DNA of 64,000 nucleotides from Saccharum officinarum (lineage: Eukaryota > Streptophyta > Magnoliopsida > Poales > Poaceae): assembly GCA_020631735.1 (NCBI GenBank), contig CM036191.1:41523335-41587334 (forward strand), read 5' to 3'. Shown here one piece after another: positions 31,036-42,420 of the stretch. Position numbers and translations under genes: made by a program. Numbering within the stretch: the stretch's first letter is position 1; the number at the start of each line of letters is the position of its first letter. The notes beneath the pieces were generated by a model. The model did no database searches. It was not told the DNA's origin and was given only the letters and a program-made list of their open reading frames with translations.

Positions 31036-31595
31036 AGATAGACACATTTCACAGTGGTATCAATTTAGTCCTTTGTGCAATGGATTGAATCAGTGTCTGG
31101 ACAAGTATTTGAGTAAGCTGTATATTGTGGACCAAGTATGACATGATAAGATGGAACGGTGCTGGTGCTGGGTCTTCTTCCTTAATTAAGTGTTCGGAAC
31201 ATAAACATACAAGCTCCATGCATGTCCACATGTATGATGCCCCTGTTGTTGATGCCAAACATGTTTGGGACAGTTTATATATCCAAATTTTCTGCATAGT
31301 TCAGACAAGAAATTAGTGGCCATATGTTGTGTCTATATTAGTACTTCTTCTTTGACTAAGCAGACTACATATAACAGAGCTGGATCCGAGCAATGTTGGC
31401 TAATTGTTGTCATCACTCTCTTGTTTCATCCTTTTCTTTGTTTGTGTTTCCTTGTCACCTGCTGAGTGCTGGAAAATAGTACTTTAGTTATTAGATTGAA
31501 ATTTAATCTTCTGTTTAGTTTTGGCCACTGCACCATCACAAGTCTGAAGTCCATTATGTGAGACCACTATACTACCTCTAACAGATACGCTTGAC
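30245..31595. repeat. Duplicated block B (paralogue of 1596-2950)
   Basis: Colinear homology starts at CATAGTAAAATTGATAAC and stops at ACACTTGACA / ACGCTTGACA. After that, copy B switches to LINE sequence and copy A to unrelated DNA. The two blocks carry scattered substitutions and small indels, at about 93-95% identity by eye. Confidence 0.75.
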
Positions 31596-32375
31596 ATCTG
31601 TGTCCAAGCCCAAACCCAAGGACAAGAAACTGAAGCAGGCTGAGGAGGACCCAGATGGTCGATCCAAGGCAAAGAAAATCAAAGGACCCTTTGGTCATTT
31701 CTCCTCTTTTGTAGTTTCCTTAGTTGGATAAGAAACCTGTTCTCTTTTGTTTAGCTATTTGTTAATATGAATCAAAGATCGTGGAAACTTTTATGTTGGA
31801 ATGTTCGTGGAATCAACTCTACTAAGAAATGGAATGCTATATGTGATCGTATTGCAGAGAGTGGTTCTGATATTCCCTGCTTTCAAGAAACAAAGCGTGA
31901 AGCTTTTGATCTTTCTTTTCTTCGGCAATTTGCTCCTCCATCTTTTGATCATTTTATTTCCCCCCATCTTTTGATCATTTTATTTCCCCCCCCCCCTCAA
32001 TTGGAGCCTCGGGTGGCTCTCTCATCATCTGGAATGGCTCAGTCTTTAGTGGCACTCTAATTTTTCAGAATTCCTTTGTAACTTCAATTGAGCTTGTTTC
32101 TCTGCACAATAACGCTGTTTGGATCCTTTCTAATATTTATGCCCCTTGCATGCCCTCGGGGAAAAGAGATTTCATTCAGTGGTTTCGTGACATTAGAATG
32201 CCGGACACAGTGGATTGGCGCTTAGTGGGCGACTTTAACCTCTATCGCAGCCCGGAGGATAGGAACAAGCCTGGTGCTGACATTGCTGAAATGTTCATGT
32301 TCAATGAGGCCATTGCTGCTCTTGGTCTGGTGGAGCTGCCTCTTTGTGGAAAATGGTTTACATGGACCAACAAAC
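31596..32375 (+). pseudogene. LINE (L1-type): ORF1 C-terminus and ORF2 endonuclease, left part
   Basis: ORF1 ends at TAA 31729-31731 after a Lys-rich tail (KPKPKDKKLKQAEEDPDG). ORF2 starts at ATG 31767 and shows the apurinic-endonuclease signature of plant L1 elements: LLCWNVRGINSTKKW, CFQETKRE, later NIYAP, DWRLVGDFNLYRSPEDR and CGKWFTWTN. A ~25-bp tandem duplication ending in a C-run (31945-31997) breaks the frame, as do later stops. The element is cut at 32375 by the copia insertion and resumes at 51253. It lacks its 5' part, and its RT and 3' poly(A) end are missing too. Confidence 0.8.
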
Positions 32376-32787
32376 TGTTCAAACTGAGCTCTGGAACTTG
32401 AGCTCGGCGGCGGCGAGACACCAGCGGGTGGTGACCGCGGCGACTAGAACCCTAGAACGAACGCACGCGAATTGGAGAAGAGAACACGATGAACACTCAC
32501 AGTTTTTCACTGCCCAACTGGCATAGCTTTTCTTGGCATTGATCTTTGATTTACATGGGCTTGAAGCCTTCTACCCCGTCGCCTACGATGCCCCCACGAT
32601 CGCCCTTTTTCTCGGATAGCCGTGGGACATGCGAACGACGTCGCGACGGGGTCACATCCCTGGATGCGGTCATGGCGTAGATCTCGCACATCAGAGGCCC
32701 ACCCACGATTTTACGCGACTAAAACCAACACGCTAAGGAACGTTTTACAACAGGATTACATAAGTGAACAAATTTATTTGACTAACA
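32376..32787 (-). repeat. 3' LTR of the copia element
   Basis: It is 412 bp. It matches the right LTR except for about 70 bp (around 32580-32650) absent from the right copy. Confidence 0.85.
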
Positions 32788-32797
32788 TTTCACCCCC

Positions 32798-34369
32798 TTA
32801 ATCCTGTTGCACCGGATCGACGCCAAGCTTCAGTCTGAACTCCACGAACTTGATTCTCTCAAGAGGCTTCGTCAGAATGTCAGCCACCTGCTCGTCTGTC
32901 CCAACATGATCCACATCAACCATGCCCTTCTCTATGCAGTCTCGGATGTAATGATACCGAGTATCAATATGTTTATTCCTCTCATGAAACACAGGATTTT
33001 TAGCTAGCTCAATAGCTGACTGGTTGTCAATAAGAAGTCTGAATTTCTGAACTTCTCCACCCACCAATTCTGCTATCAGCGAACTCAGCCACACTCCCTG
33101 ACAAGCTCCCAAAGCTGCAGCAATATACTCAGCTTCACAAGATGATAGTGCTACCACCTTCTGCTTCTGTGAAGCCCAAGTCTCCAGATTTGAACCAAGG
33201 TAGAAAATTATCCCAGATGTGCTCTTTCTGTGAACTAAATCACCTGAGCAGTAACTGTCAGTATACCCCAACAGGTTGAGACCTACTCCTTCTCCTTTCT
33301 GAAACTTGCATCCATAGTCAAGTGTGCCAGCAATATACCTCACTATTCTCTTAACTACAGACCAATGTTCCTTGGCTGGTGCTTCCATGAATCAGCTTGT
33401 AATGCCAACTGCATAAGCTATGTCAGGCCTTGAATTCACCAAATACCTCAAGCTGCCAATGACACTTCTGTATCTGGTAGCATTAAGTTCAGTACCAGGT
33501 TTTGCAGTAGTGAGCTTCACTCTCTGCTCCATTGGAGTATCAATAGGATTACACCTTGTCATATTACACATTTCAACAATCTTTGCTGCATAAGATTTCT
33601 GACAAATAGTAATCTGATTCTTCTCTTGCTTCACCTCCATGCCCAAATAATAACTAAGCAATCCAAGATCACCTATACTGAAAGTATTCTTCATCTGATC
33701 CTTGAATTCAGTTATTTTTAGGCTGTTTGGTCCACAAATAATAAGATCATCAACATATACTCCAATTAGCAGTAGAGAATCACCTGTGCCTCTTTTATAT
33801 ACTGCATGTTCAACTGTGATTTTCTGAAACCCCAAAGCTTTTAGCTCCAGGTCCAGTCTAGCATTCCAGGCCCTTGATGCCTGTTTGAGCCCATACAGAG
33901 CTTTGTTCAACTTAAGCACCTTCCCAGCATGCTTAGCATCTGTGAAACCAGGTGGTTGGTGCACATACACTTGTTCTTGGAGATCACCATTGAGGAAAGC
34001 TGATTTCACATCCATGTGGTGCACTTCCCTATCTCCATGTGCTGCAAGATCCAACAAAATCCTCACTGTTTTAATTCTTGCAACTGGTGCAAACACCTCA
34101 TCATAATCCACCCCATGTTTCTGTGCATACCCCTTGGCCACTAATCTGGCCTTATGCTTCACAATGTTCCCAGCAACATCTCTCTTGACTTTAAACACCC
34201 ACTTCAACCCAATTGCTGTATGATCTTTTGGCAACTCTGACAAAGACCAGGTGTTATTGTCTCTGATAGCCTGTAATTCAGCTTGCATGGCATCCTTCCA
34301 GCATGTTTCTTCTAGAGCTTGCTCTATACTCACAGGTTCATCTGCAGCTAGTAGACACAGTCCACTGTA
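32798..34369 (-). pseudogene. Copia reverse transcriptase and RNase H
   Basis: The minus-strand frame from about 34369 carries ALEETCWKDAMQAELQAI, GLKWVFKVKRD, the RT core DEVFAPVARIKTVRILLDLAA, LYGLKQASRAW and the catalytic box YVDDLIICG, ending RPDIAYAVGITS. A stop follows, then RNase H resumes (about 33388 to 32798) with STSGIIFYLGSNLETWASQKQ, LSSCEAEYIAAA, HIDTRYHYIRD and ADILTKPL. It was once one polyprotein; the stop between the domains breaks it. Confidence 0.88.
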
Positions 34370-34377
34370 CTCATAAT

Positions 34378-34604
34378 TAAGGATGAAAACGGTTGGAAAC
34401 GGTCGAAAACGATATTACAATATAGAAAAACGAAAGCGGTCGGTTCGGGATATTTCTACATTAGCAATTAAAGAGTACAAAAAATGGTTGAAAATGGTTG
34501 TGAAACCAATTGAAACTGACAATTTTTCATGTTAGAAAACAGTATCATAATATAGAAAACGAAAGCGGTCAGTTCGGAATATCTCTGTTCCGTTTTCATC
34601 CTTA
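34378..34604. mobile_element. hAT-type MITE, 227 bp, inside the copia pol
   Basis: Perfect 15-bp inverted ends, TAAGGATGAAAACGG and CCGTTTTCATCCTTA, are flanked by an 8-bp duplication CTCATAAT (34370-34377 and 34605-34612). Removing it rejoins the copia frame (…EEVEDYE with YSGLCLL). Two internal GAAAGCGGTC(G/A)GTTCGG(G/A)ATAT units are seen. No coding capacity. Confidence 0.85.
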
Positions 34605-36250
34605 CTCATAATCTTCCACCTCCTCAGTGTGATCAAACAAATCTGTCAAAGTCCTATATCTCAAAGGTACTCCCTCAGAGTCTGCAGATTGACCTTGAGG
34701 TGGGGTTGCCCACTGCAGATCTATTGGTACTGTAGAGCTGGATGCACCTGGTGTGTGAACTCCTGTGGACCCCTGAAAACTCACAGGAGATGGTTGGGAC
34801 TGACATGGAGCAGGAGAGCCAGCAGCTGGACTGCCTGGCACGGAATCTGCTGCTATTTGATTTGTTGTCGGATTAGGTACAGTAACAGGGTATTCAACAA
34901 TAAAATGTTCAGGCTGGTTTTGATCTGCAATTTGATTCTTCCAATCCCAGGCCTAATCTTCTTCAAATATGACATCCCTGATAATGAGCAAGGTCTTGGA
35001 CACAGGTTCCAGCAGCCTGTACCCCTTTGTCCCCTTTTCATAACCAATAAAGACCATCTTCTGTGATCTGTCTGATAACTTCTTAATCCCAGGTCCAACT
35101 TTCTTCACATGACCAATGCAGCCAAAAATTCTCAGATGATTTACTCTAGGCTTCTTGCCATACCAAGCTTCATATGGTGTAACACCATCCAGGATTTTTG
35201 TAGGTGATCTATTCAACACATATACTGCTGTTGCTACTGCTTCACCCCAGTAGCAAGCTAGAACACCTTTGCTTTTCATCATGCACCTTGCCATCTCAAC
35301 CACTGTTTGGTTTCGATGCTCCACCACTCCAATTTGCTAGAGAGTGTATGGTGTGGTGGTGTAGTGCCTGATCCCAAACTCATTGCAGAAGGCACTAAAC
35401 TGAGTGGAGTTGAACTCACCACCTCTGTCAGTCCTCAAAGCTTTGAGCTTCCTTCAAGTTCAGTTTCTGCCCTTGCCTTCACCGTCTTGAAATAAGACAA
35501 TGCTTCATCTTTGGACCTTAGCATCTCAACCCACATGAATCTACTGTGGTCATCAACAATCAACATAAAGTAGGATTTTCCACCTAGTGTTGGTGGAGTG
35601 ATTTGTCCACAAAGATCAGTGTGAAACAACTCTAGTCCTTTCTTAGCACGATATTGACTGACACTTGGTAACACAGCCATCACAAACCTGCTCCACCCTA
35701 TCAACAGTAGGCATGCCTGACACCATCTCCTTTCTACCAAGATCGCTGAGAGATCTGAAATTTAGGTGACCAAAACATGCATGCCATTTCCAAGCATCAT
35801 CATCCAGTTTTGTCAGTAAATAGACAGGTGGCACTTGACTGAACTTATGAGTGTAAAGACGATTGGCAGTTCTAGGAGCTGAAATCAATAATGTGTGCCC
35901 TCCTTGATCAAACACACGACATCTACCATTTTTCAGTAAAACTTCAAACCCCTTTTCTTCAAGTTGACCCAGGCTGACAATGTTACTCTTGAGCTTTGGT
36001 ATATAGTAAATGTCAGTGAGTACCTTGTGTTCCTGCTATCGTCCTTGGATCACCATGGACCCAAGCCCATGAATTTCAACGCTGGAGCCATCGCCAAGAC
36101 GCACCGTACCCCGAACACTTTCATTGAGATGAGTGAGTGCTGCCCGAGAACCAGTCATGTGATTGCTGGCACCCGTGTCCAGCACCCACACACCTTCTGG
36201 TCATTCCTCCGGCGCCACATTCTTCTCCGAGAGATGAAAAACCTACACTA
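34605..36250 (-). pseudogene. Copia integrase, GAG-pre-integrase and protease
   Basis: On the minus strand, the protease motif VWVLDTGASNHMTG lies at about 36190-36150. The pre-integrase zinc region (KWHACFGHLNFRSL … CDGCVTKC) lies at about 35810-35670. The integrase core (ELFHTDLCGQI, VDDHSRFMWVEML) lies at 35630-35540. The later integrase part (MVEHRNQTVVEMARCMM, YVLNRSPTKILDGVTPYE) lies at 35327-35200, with IFGCIGHV and RDVIFEED following. Several frame changes separate these, so no protein is made. Confidence 0.85.
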
Positions 36251-37173
36251 GTGAACTTGTGATGTTGCTTGCCACCGCCAGGAGCAAGGCTAGGTTATGA
36301 TCAGCCCCCCCCACACACAACAACATTTTGCCTCCTCATGTTTCTCCTCCTCCTTCTGTTTCTTTGGGCGTTTGCAGTCTTGGCCCAGTGGCCATAGATG
36401 CCACAGTTTCTGCATCTCCTCTTGCATCGAGGTGTGCCCTTCGAGGTCAACTTCACGGTGCCAGTACCGCCTGAGCCGCCGCCATTAGATTGTTGCAGCC
36501 CTTTGCCTTTTCCCTGCCCACCACTGCTACTGCCTCCTTCTTGGCTCTGAGTGGAATGGAAACGGTGCTAGTGTTTCTCAAGCCACTCCTCCGCAAGCAA
36601 TAGATGCCCGACTTTGTCAGTGATCTGCTCAACCTTGTCCTCAAATCGATCTTCAGTAGCATGCAACCGCCCCACCAGATCCTCAAACGACAAGGTTTTC
36701 ATATCACAGAACATCTCGATGGATACGGCAACTTGATTGAATCGGGGCGGCAACACAAGTAAAAACTTATTTACAACATGAGGATCATCAATAGTCTCAC
36801 CGAGGGTTTTGAGTGTGGCGACGAGGTTGGTGATCTGCATGCCAAAATCCTCCACACTTTCTCCTTCCTTGAACTCGATGTTCTCGAATTCTTTGAGAAT
36901 CTTTTGGACACTGATCTCCTTCACCCAATCTGCTCCAACCCTCATTGTCTACACCGTCTCCCATGCCTCCTTCACCGTCTTATTCGCGCCATGTGTTCCC
37001 ACATCTCCCTAGGAATGGATCAGATCAGAGCGCCCATGGCCTGTCGGTCCTGTGACCGCTTGACGTTGGTTCCTGGGTCAATGACTTCCCAGATCTCCAT
37101 CGCCTCATAGTTGATTTGCATCAACATCGCCCACTCCACATAATTTGTGCGAGTGAGCATCGACCAAACTAGG
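36251..37173 (-). pseudogene. Copia gag, main part
   Basis: The minus strand gives EWAMLMQINYEAMEIW and WVKEISVQKILKEFENIEFKE-type sequence of the UBN2/gag family. A long helical region up to TDKVGHLLLAEEWLEK follows, then a zinc knuckle (CRNCGIYGHWAK) whose last Cys is lost by a one-base deletion. The 5' 17 codons are on the far side of the gypsy element (from the ATG at 50802-50804). TSD sequence CTAGG at 37169-37173 marks the gypsy insertion. Confidence 0.8.
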
Positions 37174-38007
37174 TGTTGGAACATGGGTCCCCAAGGCAAT
37201 GGAAGCCCTAGTCTTCACGGCCGGGCCACGAGCCGCTCCCCCTTTTAAATGCTCGTGCAGGAAGGTAGACCTCCAGCTTGAAAGGTGGAGGTTCATCGGC
37301 GGGCACGAGGCCATAAGCCCCCCTGGGTGGCGGAGGCCCGTATTATCTTGCCCTGGTTAAGCTTTAACCTGTTCTAAGGGATTTCTTGCAAGGACTAAGG
37401 GACCTTCGGCAATCAAGGGCGGAGGCCCGAAGTTACGCCTTGGGCGAAGGTTGTGTCAACTAACCAGAAGTGACCGCTCTGAATGTCTTTGCAGGCAAGG
37501 TCCAGCGGAGGCAGCTTCACCCCCAAGATATGTCCCCCGGTTGTAGGACGGGCGGAGAACGGAATCAGTGGCGATTAGGGGCCTCCGGCGATCGACGATG
37601 AAGGGTCTCTTTGTCCAGCTGGTGGTGGCGGCTCTCGCCATGGGCAGGGCTGACGAATCAGCAAAGGTGTGGGCCGAAAATCGGCCTTGGGCTCTGGCCC
37701 ACGTCAGGAGGGCAGTTTGAAGATTAGATTACCATGTTATCCCAAGCTAGGGTGCCTGTGAGGAGAATATTCTAGGGATATCTTGCCACCCTCACAGGGC
37801 ATTTTTGTAAGGACAGTTTATGAGGGAACAATGTCCTATAAAAGGGGGAACCATAAATTTGTAAAAGGGAGGTTGGTGAACTCATTAATAAAACCCTAGT
37901 CTTTTCTGTTGTTTGGCCTCACTCTGACAGCAGACCTTAGCTCAGGGCACCGACCGAGCGGGGGTCGCAATACACCACCATCCTTGCTAGAATTCACTAT
38001 TCCAACA
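37174..38007 (+). repeat. 5' LTR of the Tat element
   Basis: It runs from TGTTGGAACATGGGTCCCC to ATTCCAACA. A TATAAAA at 37837-37843 should set the transcript start about 30 bp later. Confidence 0.9.
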
Positions 38008-38030
38008 TTAGCGCCCACCGTGGGGCTACC
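38008..38030 (+). other. Primer-binding site of the Tat element
   Basis: TAGCGCCCACCGTGGGGCT directly follows the LTR end, in the position and general form of plant gypsy primer sites. The tRNA was not identified. Confidence 0.55.
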
Positions 38031-38044
38031 AACATAAAACCACG

Positions 38045-39435
38045 ATGGTCAGAAAGAGAAGAGCGCTAGAGGCCTCCGCCAGGAGGGGGAGGACCAGGCA
38101 CAACACTCGCATCACATACGCTGCAGCGCCTAAAGACTAAGTGGAGGATGACCCAGTGCAAGATCAACCACCGGCTGCGGAGGTGCAACAACCACAACTC
38201 CTGACACCTGAGCAGGAACTCCAACAGTTGCAGGCCCAGTTGCTGAGCATGTAGCAAGAGAGAGATAGGGTAGCGGCAACCTTCACCACAAGCCAGCAAC
38301 CAGGGCAAGCCTCAGCCCAAGCAGCAACTTGCCCTCCTGCAAGCAGAAATCGAGAGCATGCAGCCTCCGCAAGACGTCTTGAGGCACATCTTGGCAAACC
38401 AACTCAGTAAGGCAAAACCAGGCTAATCCCCCACCAGCTTCAATAGTTCAGCCAATCCTAGGCTTATCCGCTACAATTCCTCAAACCCGCAGAACTATAG
38501 ATCCCAAATCCCCTCTACCCAAAGGTCTGCAAACCTCGCCCTCGCCATCAACGTACAAGCCAATCACCCTCCCCAAATTTAATGGGAAAACCGACCCGCG
38601 CCAATTCATTATGAGTTTTGAGGCAGCAGTAGCCTCCGCTGGCAGAAACGAAGCAGTGCTTGCAAAGTCCTTTGTCATTGCAACCGAAGGCGATGCATTA
38701 ACCTGGTACTCCATGCTGAAGCCAAGCACAGTCTACTCTTGGGAGAACCTCCGCGACAAGATCCTAGCAAACATTAATGGCTTCTCCAGTGAGTCTTTGA
38801 CTTCCATAGACCTGTTTCAGTGTAAGCAAAGCCAGGGAGAGGCACTCAAGGATTATTTCTAGAGATTTGTTCAAGTCAAAGCAAAAGCTCCTGACGTCCC
38901 AGAAGAGTTAGCCATTGGAGCAGCGATTAAGGGCCTCTGCATCGGACCCTTCATAGCTCATCTGGCCAAAGAGAAGCCAAGTCAATGCAAGAGTTGTACA
39001 ATGAATTTGAAAAGTAATGCAAGTCGGATAATGACCTCCGCAAGAGACTAGAAGAGCATAATCAAAAGAAGCAACAAACAGGCAACAAGAATCCCTAGAG
39101 GGGCAATGGAAACCAAAGCCAGCAACAACAAAAGCAAAGCCAGAGCCAACAAGTCTTCAATATCGAGGACCAAAGCAATAACCAGCAAGGGCAGAAAATG
39201 TCAGAGGTAGGAGCACAGAATACAGCACAAGCACCCTATCAAGGGAAAGAAACGACCAAGGGAGAAATTGGAACAAAAATCCAAGACAAAGGGAGCGCAG
39301 GCAGTATTCCTTCTATCATGGCGAGGAGAAAGGGCATGTCACTAGAGATTGCCCAGATGACAAGGAAACACAAGAAAGGATCAAAAGCAGAGCTAACCCT
39401 CAGCCTCCGCCGCCCCAACAAGCTAGAGAGGTAAA
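38045..39435 (+). pseudogene. Tat element gag
   Basis: An ATG at 38045 opens a basic N-terminus, then stops appear. The core gag domain is readable at 38611-39000: EAAVASAGRNEAVLAKSF, ALTWYSMLKPSTVYSWENL, then FVQVKAKAPDVPEEL after a TAG. A zinc-knuckle-like stretch (YHGEEKGHVTRDC) lies near 39313-39351 with its first Cys residues lost. It is not translatable as one protein. Confidence 0.8.
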
Positions 39436-39439
39436 CCAC

Positions 39440-40690
39440 ACTTTTACCCCACATCAGCAGCAGCAATATTGCCCCATCTATCTAGGATTGAATTCCACCC
39501 AAATACACCCTTCTACTTTGGCCTCCGTCGATTACCCCAACTTTATGCCTGCATGGTGGCCGCCGCCTCCGCCGCAAGCACAGGAAAGCAACCAGCATGC
39601 AGAGGCCAATTTAACTTACATAACCCCAAGATCCCCGCACATAACTTATATTGAAACAAATCATCCCCAGCAACCAACAAACAGGTTTGAGGCACTACCT
39701 CCACCACCACAGCACCCATTACCACCACCACCGCACCCAACGCAACTACCACCGCCCAAGAATGAGCCTAACCTAGAAAACCAAATCAACCCCCACACAC
39801 AGTTACCAACCATTGGTTTGATCCTGCCAATAGCAGGGAGGCTCCTCGATGGAGTTCCAAACAAAAAAGCAAAAGAAAGATCACCTTCGGCTGGTCAACA
39901 ACATAGCAGTGCAAGGAGTAGTGTGGTGCACAGATTGGTCGAAGACTCCCATAACCTTCACAGAGCAAGACTTGCAACTCGAGAGTTACCCCCACACTAA
40001 CATCATGGTGATAAAAGCAAACATAGCTAGATGGGGAATCAGCAGGATCCTGATAGATTCTGGCAGCTCCACCAACATAATCTTTGTCAATGCCTTCGAC
40101 TAGTTGAAGCTTACCAGAAGCCAGTTGCAATCTTCGGACTCACCGCTCATTGGATTCGGAGGCAAGCAGATTCAGACCTTGGGAAAGATTTCCCTCCTAG
40201 TATCCTTAGGAGATCAAGAAAATGAAAGAACAGAGTATATCACCTTTGATGTGGTAGACCTCTACTACTTGTACAACACCATCTTTGGTAGAGGCTTTGC
40301 AAACAGATTCAATGTTGCAATGCACATGGGCTATTTGTGTATGAAATTACCAGCCCTCCATGGAGTAATCATAGTACATGGAAGCCAAAAGGAAGCAAGG
40401 AACATAGAAAGGGAAATTTATAAATCAAAGAGAAACATCAACTCTGTAGAGACAACCAAGAGCAAAGCACCAAAACCTCCAGACATGCCCAAGGGCAAGA
40501 CAGATCTGACAGATCAAGAAGAGACAAAAACTATACCACTTGAGCAAGTAGTACCAGACAGGAAAGTCATTATTGATGCAAAACTGTTGACAAAAGAAGA
40601 GTCACAGCTAACAGAGACACTAGCGAAAACAAAGACATCTTTGCCTAGTCAGCCTCCGACCTTCCAGGGGTCAACAGAGACATAATACAG
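39440..40690 (+). pseudogene. Tat element proline-rich linker and protease
   Basis: A Pro-rich stretch (PPPPQHPLPPPPHPTQLPPP) is followed by DHLRLVNNIAVQGVVWC and the aspartic-protease site RILIDSGSSTNIIF near 40044-40085. IGFGGKQIQTLGKISLLVSL and the second protease strand follow. A TAG after FVNAFD and a frame change near 39845 break it. Confidence 0.8.
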
Positions 40691-40743
40691 CATGCCCTAG
40701 ATATCAACCCAAAGATAAACCAAGGAAACAATAGTAGAGGAAA

Positions 40744-41976
40744 ATGTTAGAGGACAAAATCCTAGCGGCGAAGGCCGAAGTCCAAAGACTGTTAGATGCC
40801 AATGTCATCAGAGAAGTCAAGTACTCGGAGTGGCTCGCAAATGTGGTCCTAGTCCCCAAGAAGAATGGGAAAATCAGAATGTGCATAGATTTCATAGATC
40901 TCAACAAGGCATGCAAAAAGGACAATTTTCCACTACTAAGGATAGACACCTGCGTCGATAAAGCCGTAGGCTGCCAGAGATTTTTTCTCCTAGATTGCTT
41001 CTCCGGGTACCACCAAATTTGGCTCAAGAAAGTAGATGAAGAAAAAACAAGCTTTTCCACACCCTTCGGCACTTACTGTTACACCAGGATGCCAGAGGGG
41101 CTTAAAATGCAGGGGCAACCTTCGCTAGAATGACCAAAAAGGTCTTAGGTCCTCAACTCCAGAGAAACATTATTGCCTATGTTGATGACATCGTTGTAAT
41201 GAGCAAAAATAAGGAAGACCACATCGTCGACCTTAAAGAGACCTTCACCGACCTCAAAGAGACCTTCACCAACCTCAGGGAGACAGGGCTCGGACTCAAC
41301 CCAGAAAAGTGCATTTTGGGGGGTCAGCAAGGGAAAAATGCTCAGATACATCATCAGCGCCAAAGGCATCAAGCCAAACCTAGACAAGACCAAAGCAATA
41401 ATGACAATGGCAGAGCCACATACCAAAAAAGACGTACAAAGGCTTATCAGAAGGACAACAACACTCAACAGGTTCATATCAAAATCAGCAGAGTGCAGCT
41501 TACCATTTTTCAAAGCCCTCAGGGGCGGAGATAAGGTTGAGTGGGGGCCTGAGCGGTCGGAGGCTTTCAGACAGCTCAAGAATTACATGGCAACCAAATT
41601 AATGGTGACCACCCCAGATCTGGAGGCCCCGCTATTGTTATACATAGCAGCCTCTGGTCACGCAATCAGCGCAGTCCTCGTATAGGAAAAGGAAGAAGGG
41701 GTGAAGGTTGTTCAAAGGCTAGTGTATTTTGTCTTAGAAGCACTATCAGGAGCAAAGTTGAACTACACGGAGGTTGAAAAGATCGCATATACGGTTCTGA
41801 TCTCATCAAGGAAACTGAAACATTATTTCCAGGGGCACGAGATCACGGTGCCGACATCCCAACCACTGGGAGACATCCTAAAGAACAAAGAAGCCTCTGG
41901 CAAAATAGACAAATGGGTCATAGTGCTATCACAGTTTGAAATCTCATATGTCCCAAGAACAGCAATTAAATCTTAA
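40744..41976 (+). pseudogene. Tat element reverse transcriptase and RNase H
   Basis: RT reads EVQRLLDANVIREVKYSEWLA, VLVPKKNGKIRMCIDF, then FFLLDCFSGYHQI. After a one-base shift near 41110 it continues to the catalytic YVDDIVVMSK at 41178. A 21-bp in-frame tandem duplication (DLKETFT twice, at about 41230-41271) follows. RNase H continues through LKHYFQGHEITVPTS. TAG codons near 41683 and 41974 and frame changes disable it. Confidence 0.88.
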
Positions 41977-42035
41977 GCCCTCATAGACATTATGGCGGAC
42001 TGGACACCTCCGGCCCAAAACAACCCATAGCCTAG

Positions 42036-42420
42036 CAATCAAACTTGGATTTTATTCACTGATGGAGCATGGGGCCAGTCAGACGCAGGGGCCTCCGTCG
42101 TGTTAGTTGCACCATCAGGCCTTTGATCAAAGTATGGAACAAGGCTAGAGTTCAGGGTGACAAATAACATAGCAGAATACGAAGGCCTTATCTTAGGGTT
42201 CAACAAGGCGAAGGCACTCGGAGCAAGAACACTGTTGATCAAACACAGACACTCAAGTCAGAGCAGGGCAAGTCAAAAAGGAATACATGGCACGAGAGCC
42301 CGAGCTAATGAAATATTTGGCAATAGTAAGGGAACTAGAACGAAGGTTCCAACGTTTCACCCGAAAACACATCCCAAGGTCAGAAAACTCAGAAGCCAAT
42401 GAATTAGTGAAGGCTACAAC
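42036..42420 (+). pseudogene. Tat element second (archaeal-type) RNase H
   Basis: WILFTDGAWGQSDAGASVVL near 42047 and EFRVTNNIAEYEGLILGFNK at 42150-42210 are the duplicate RNase H characteristic of Tat/Ogre elements. The first stretch keeps the catalytic Asp; NNIAEYEGL keeps the Glu. A TGA near 42124 and a shift near 42242 break it. Confidence 0.85.
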
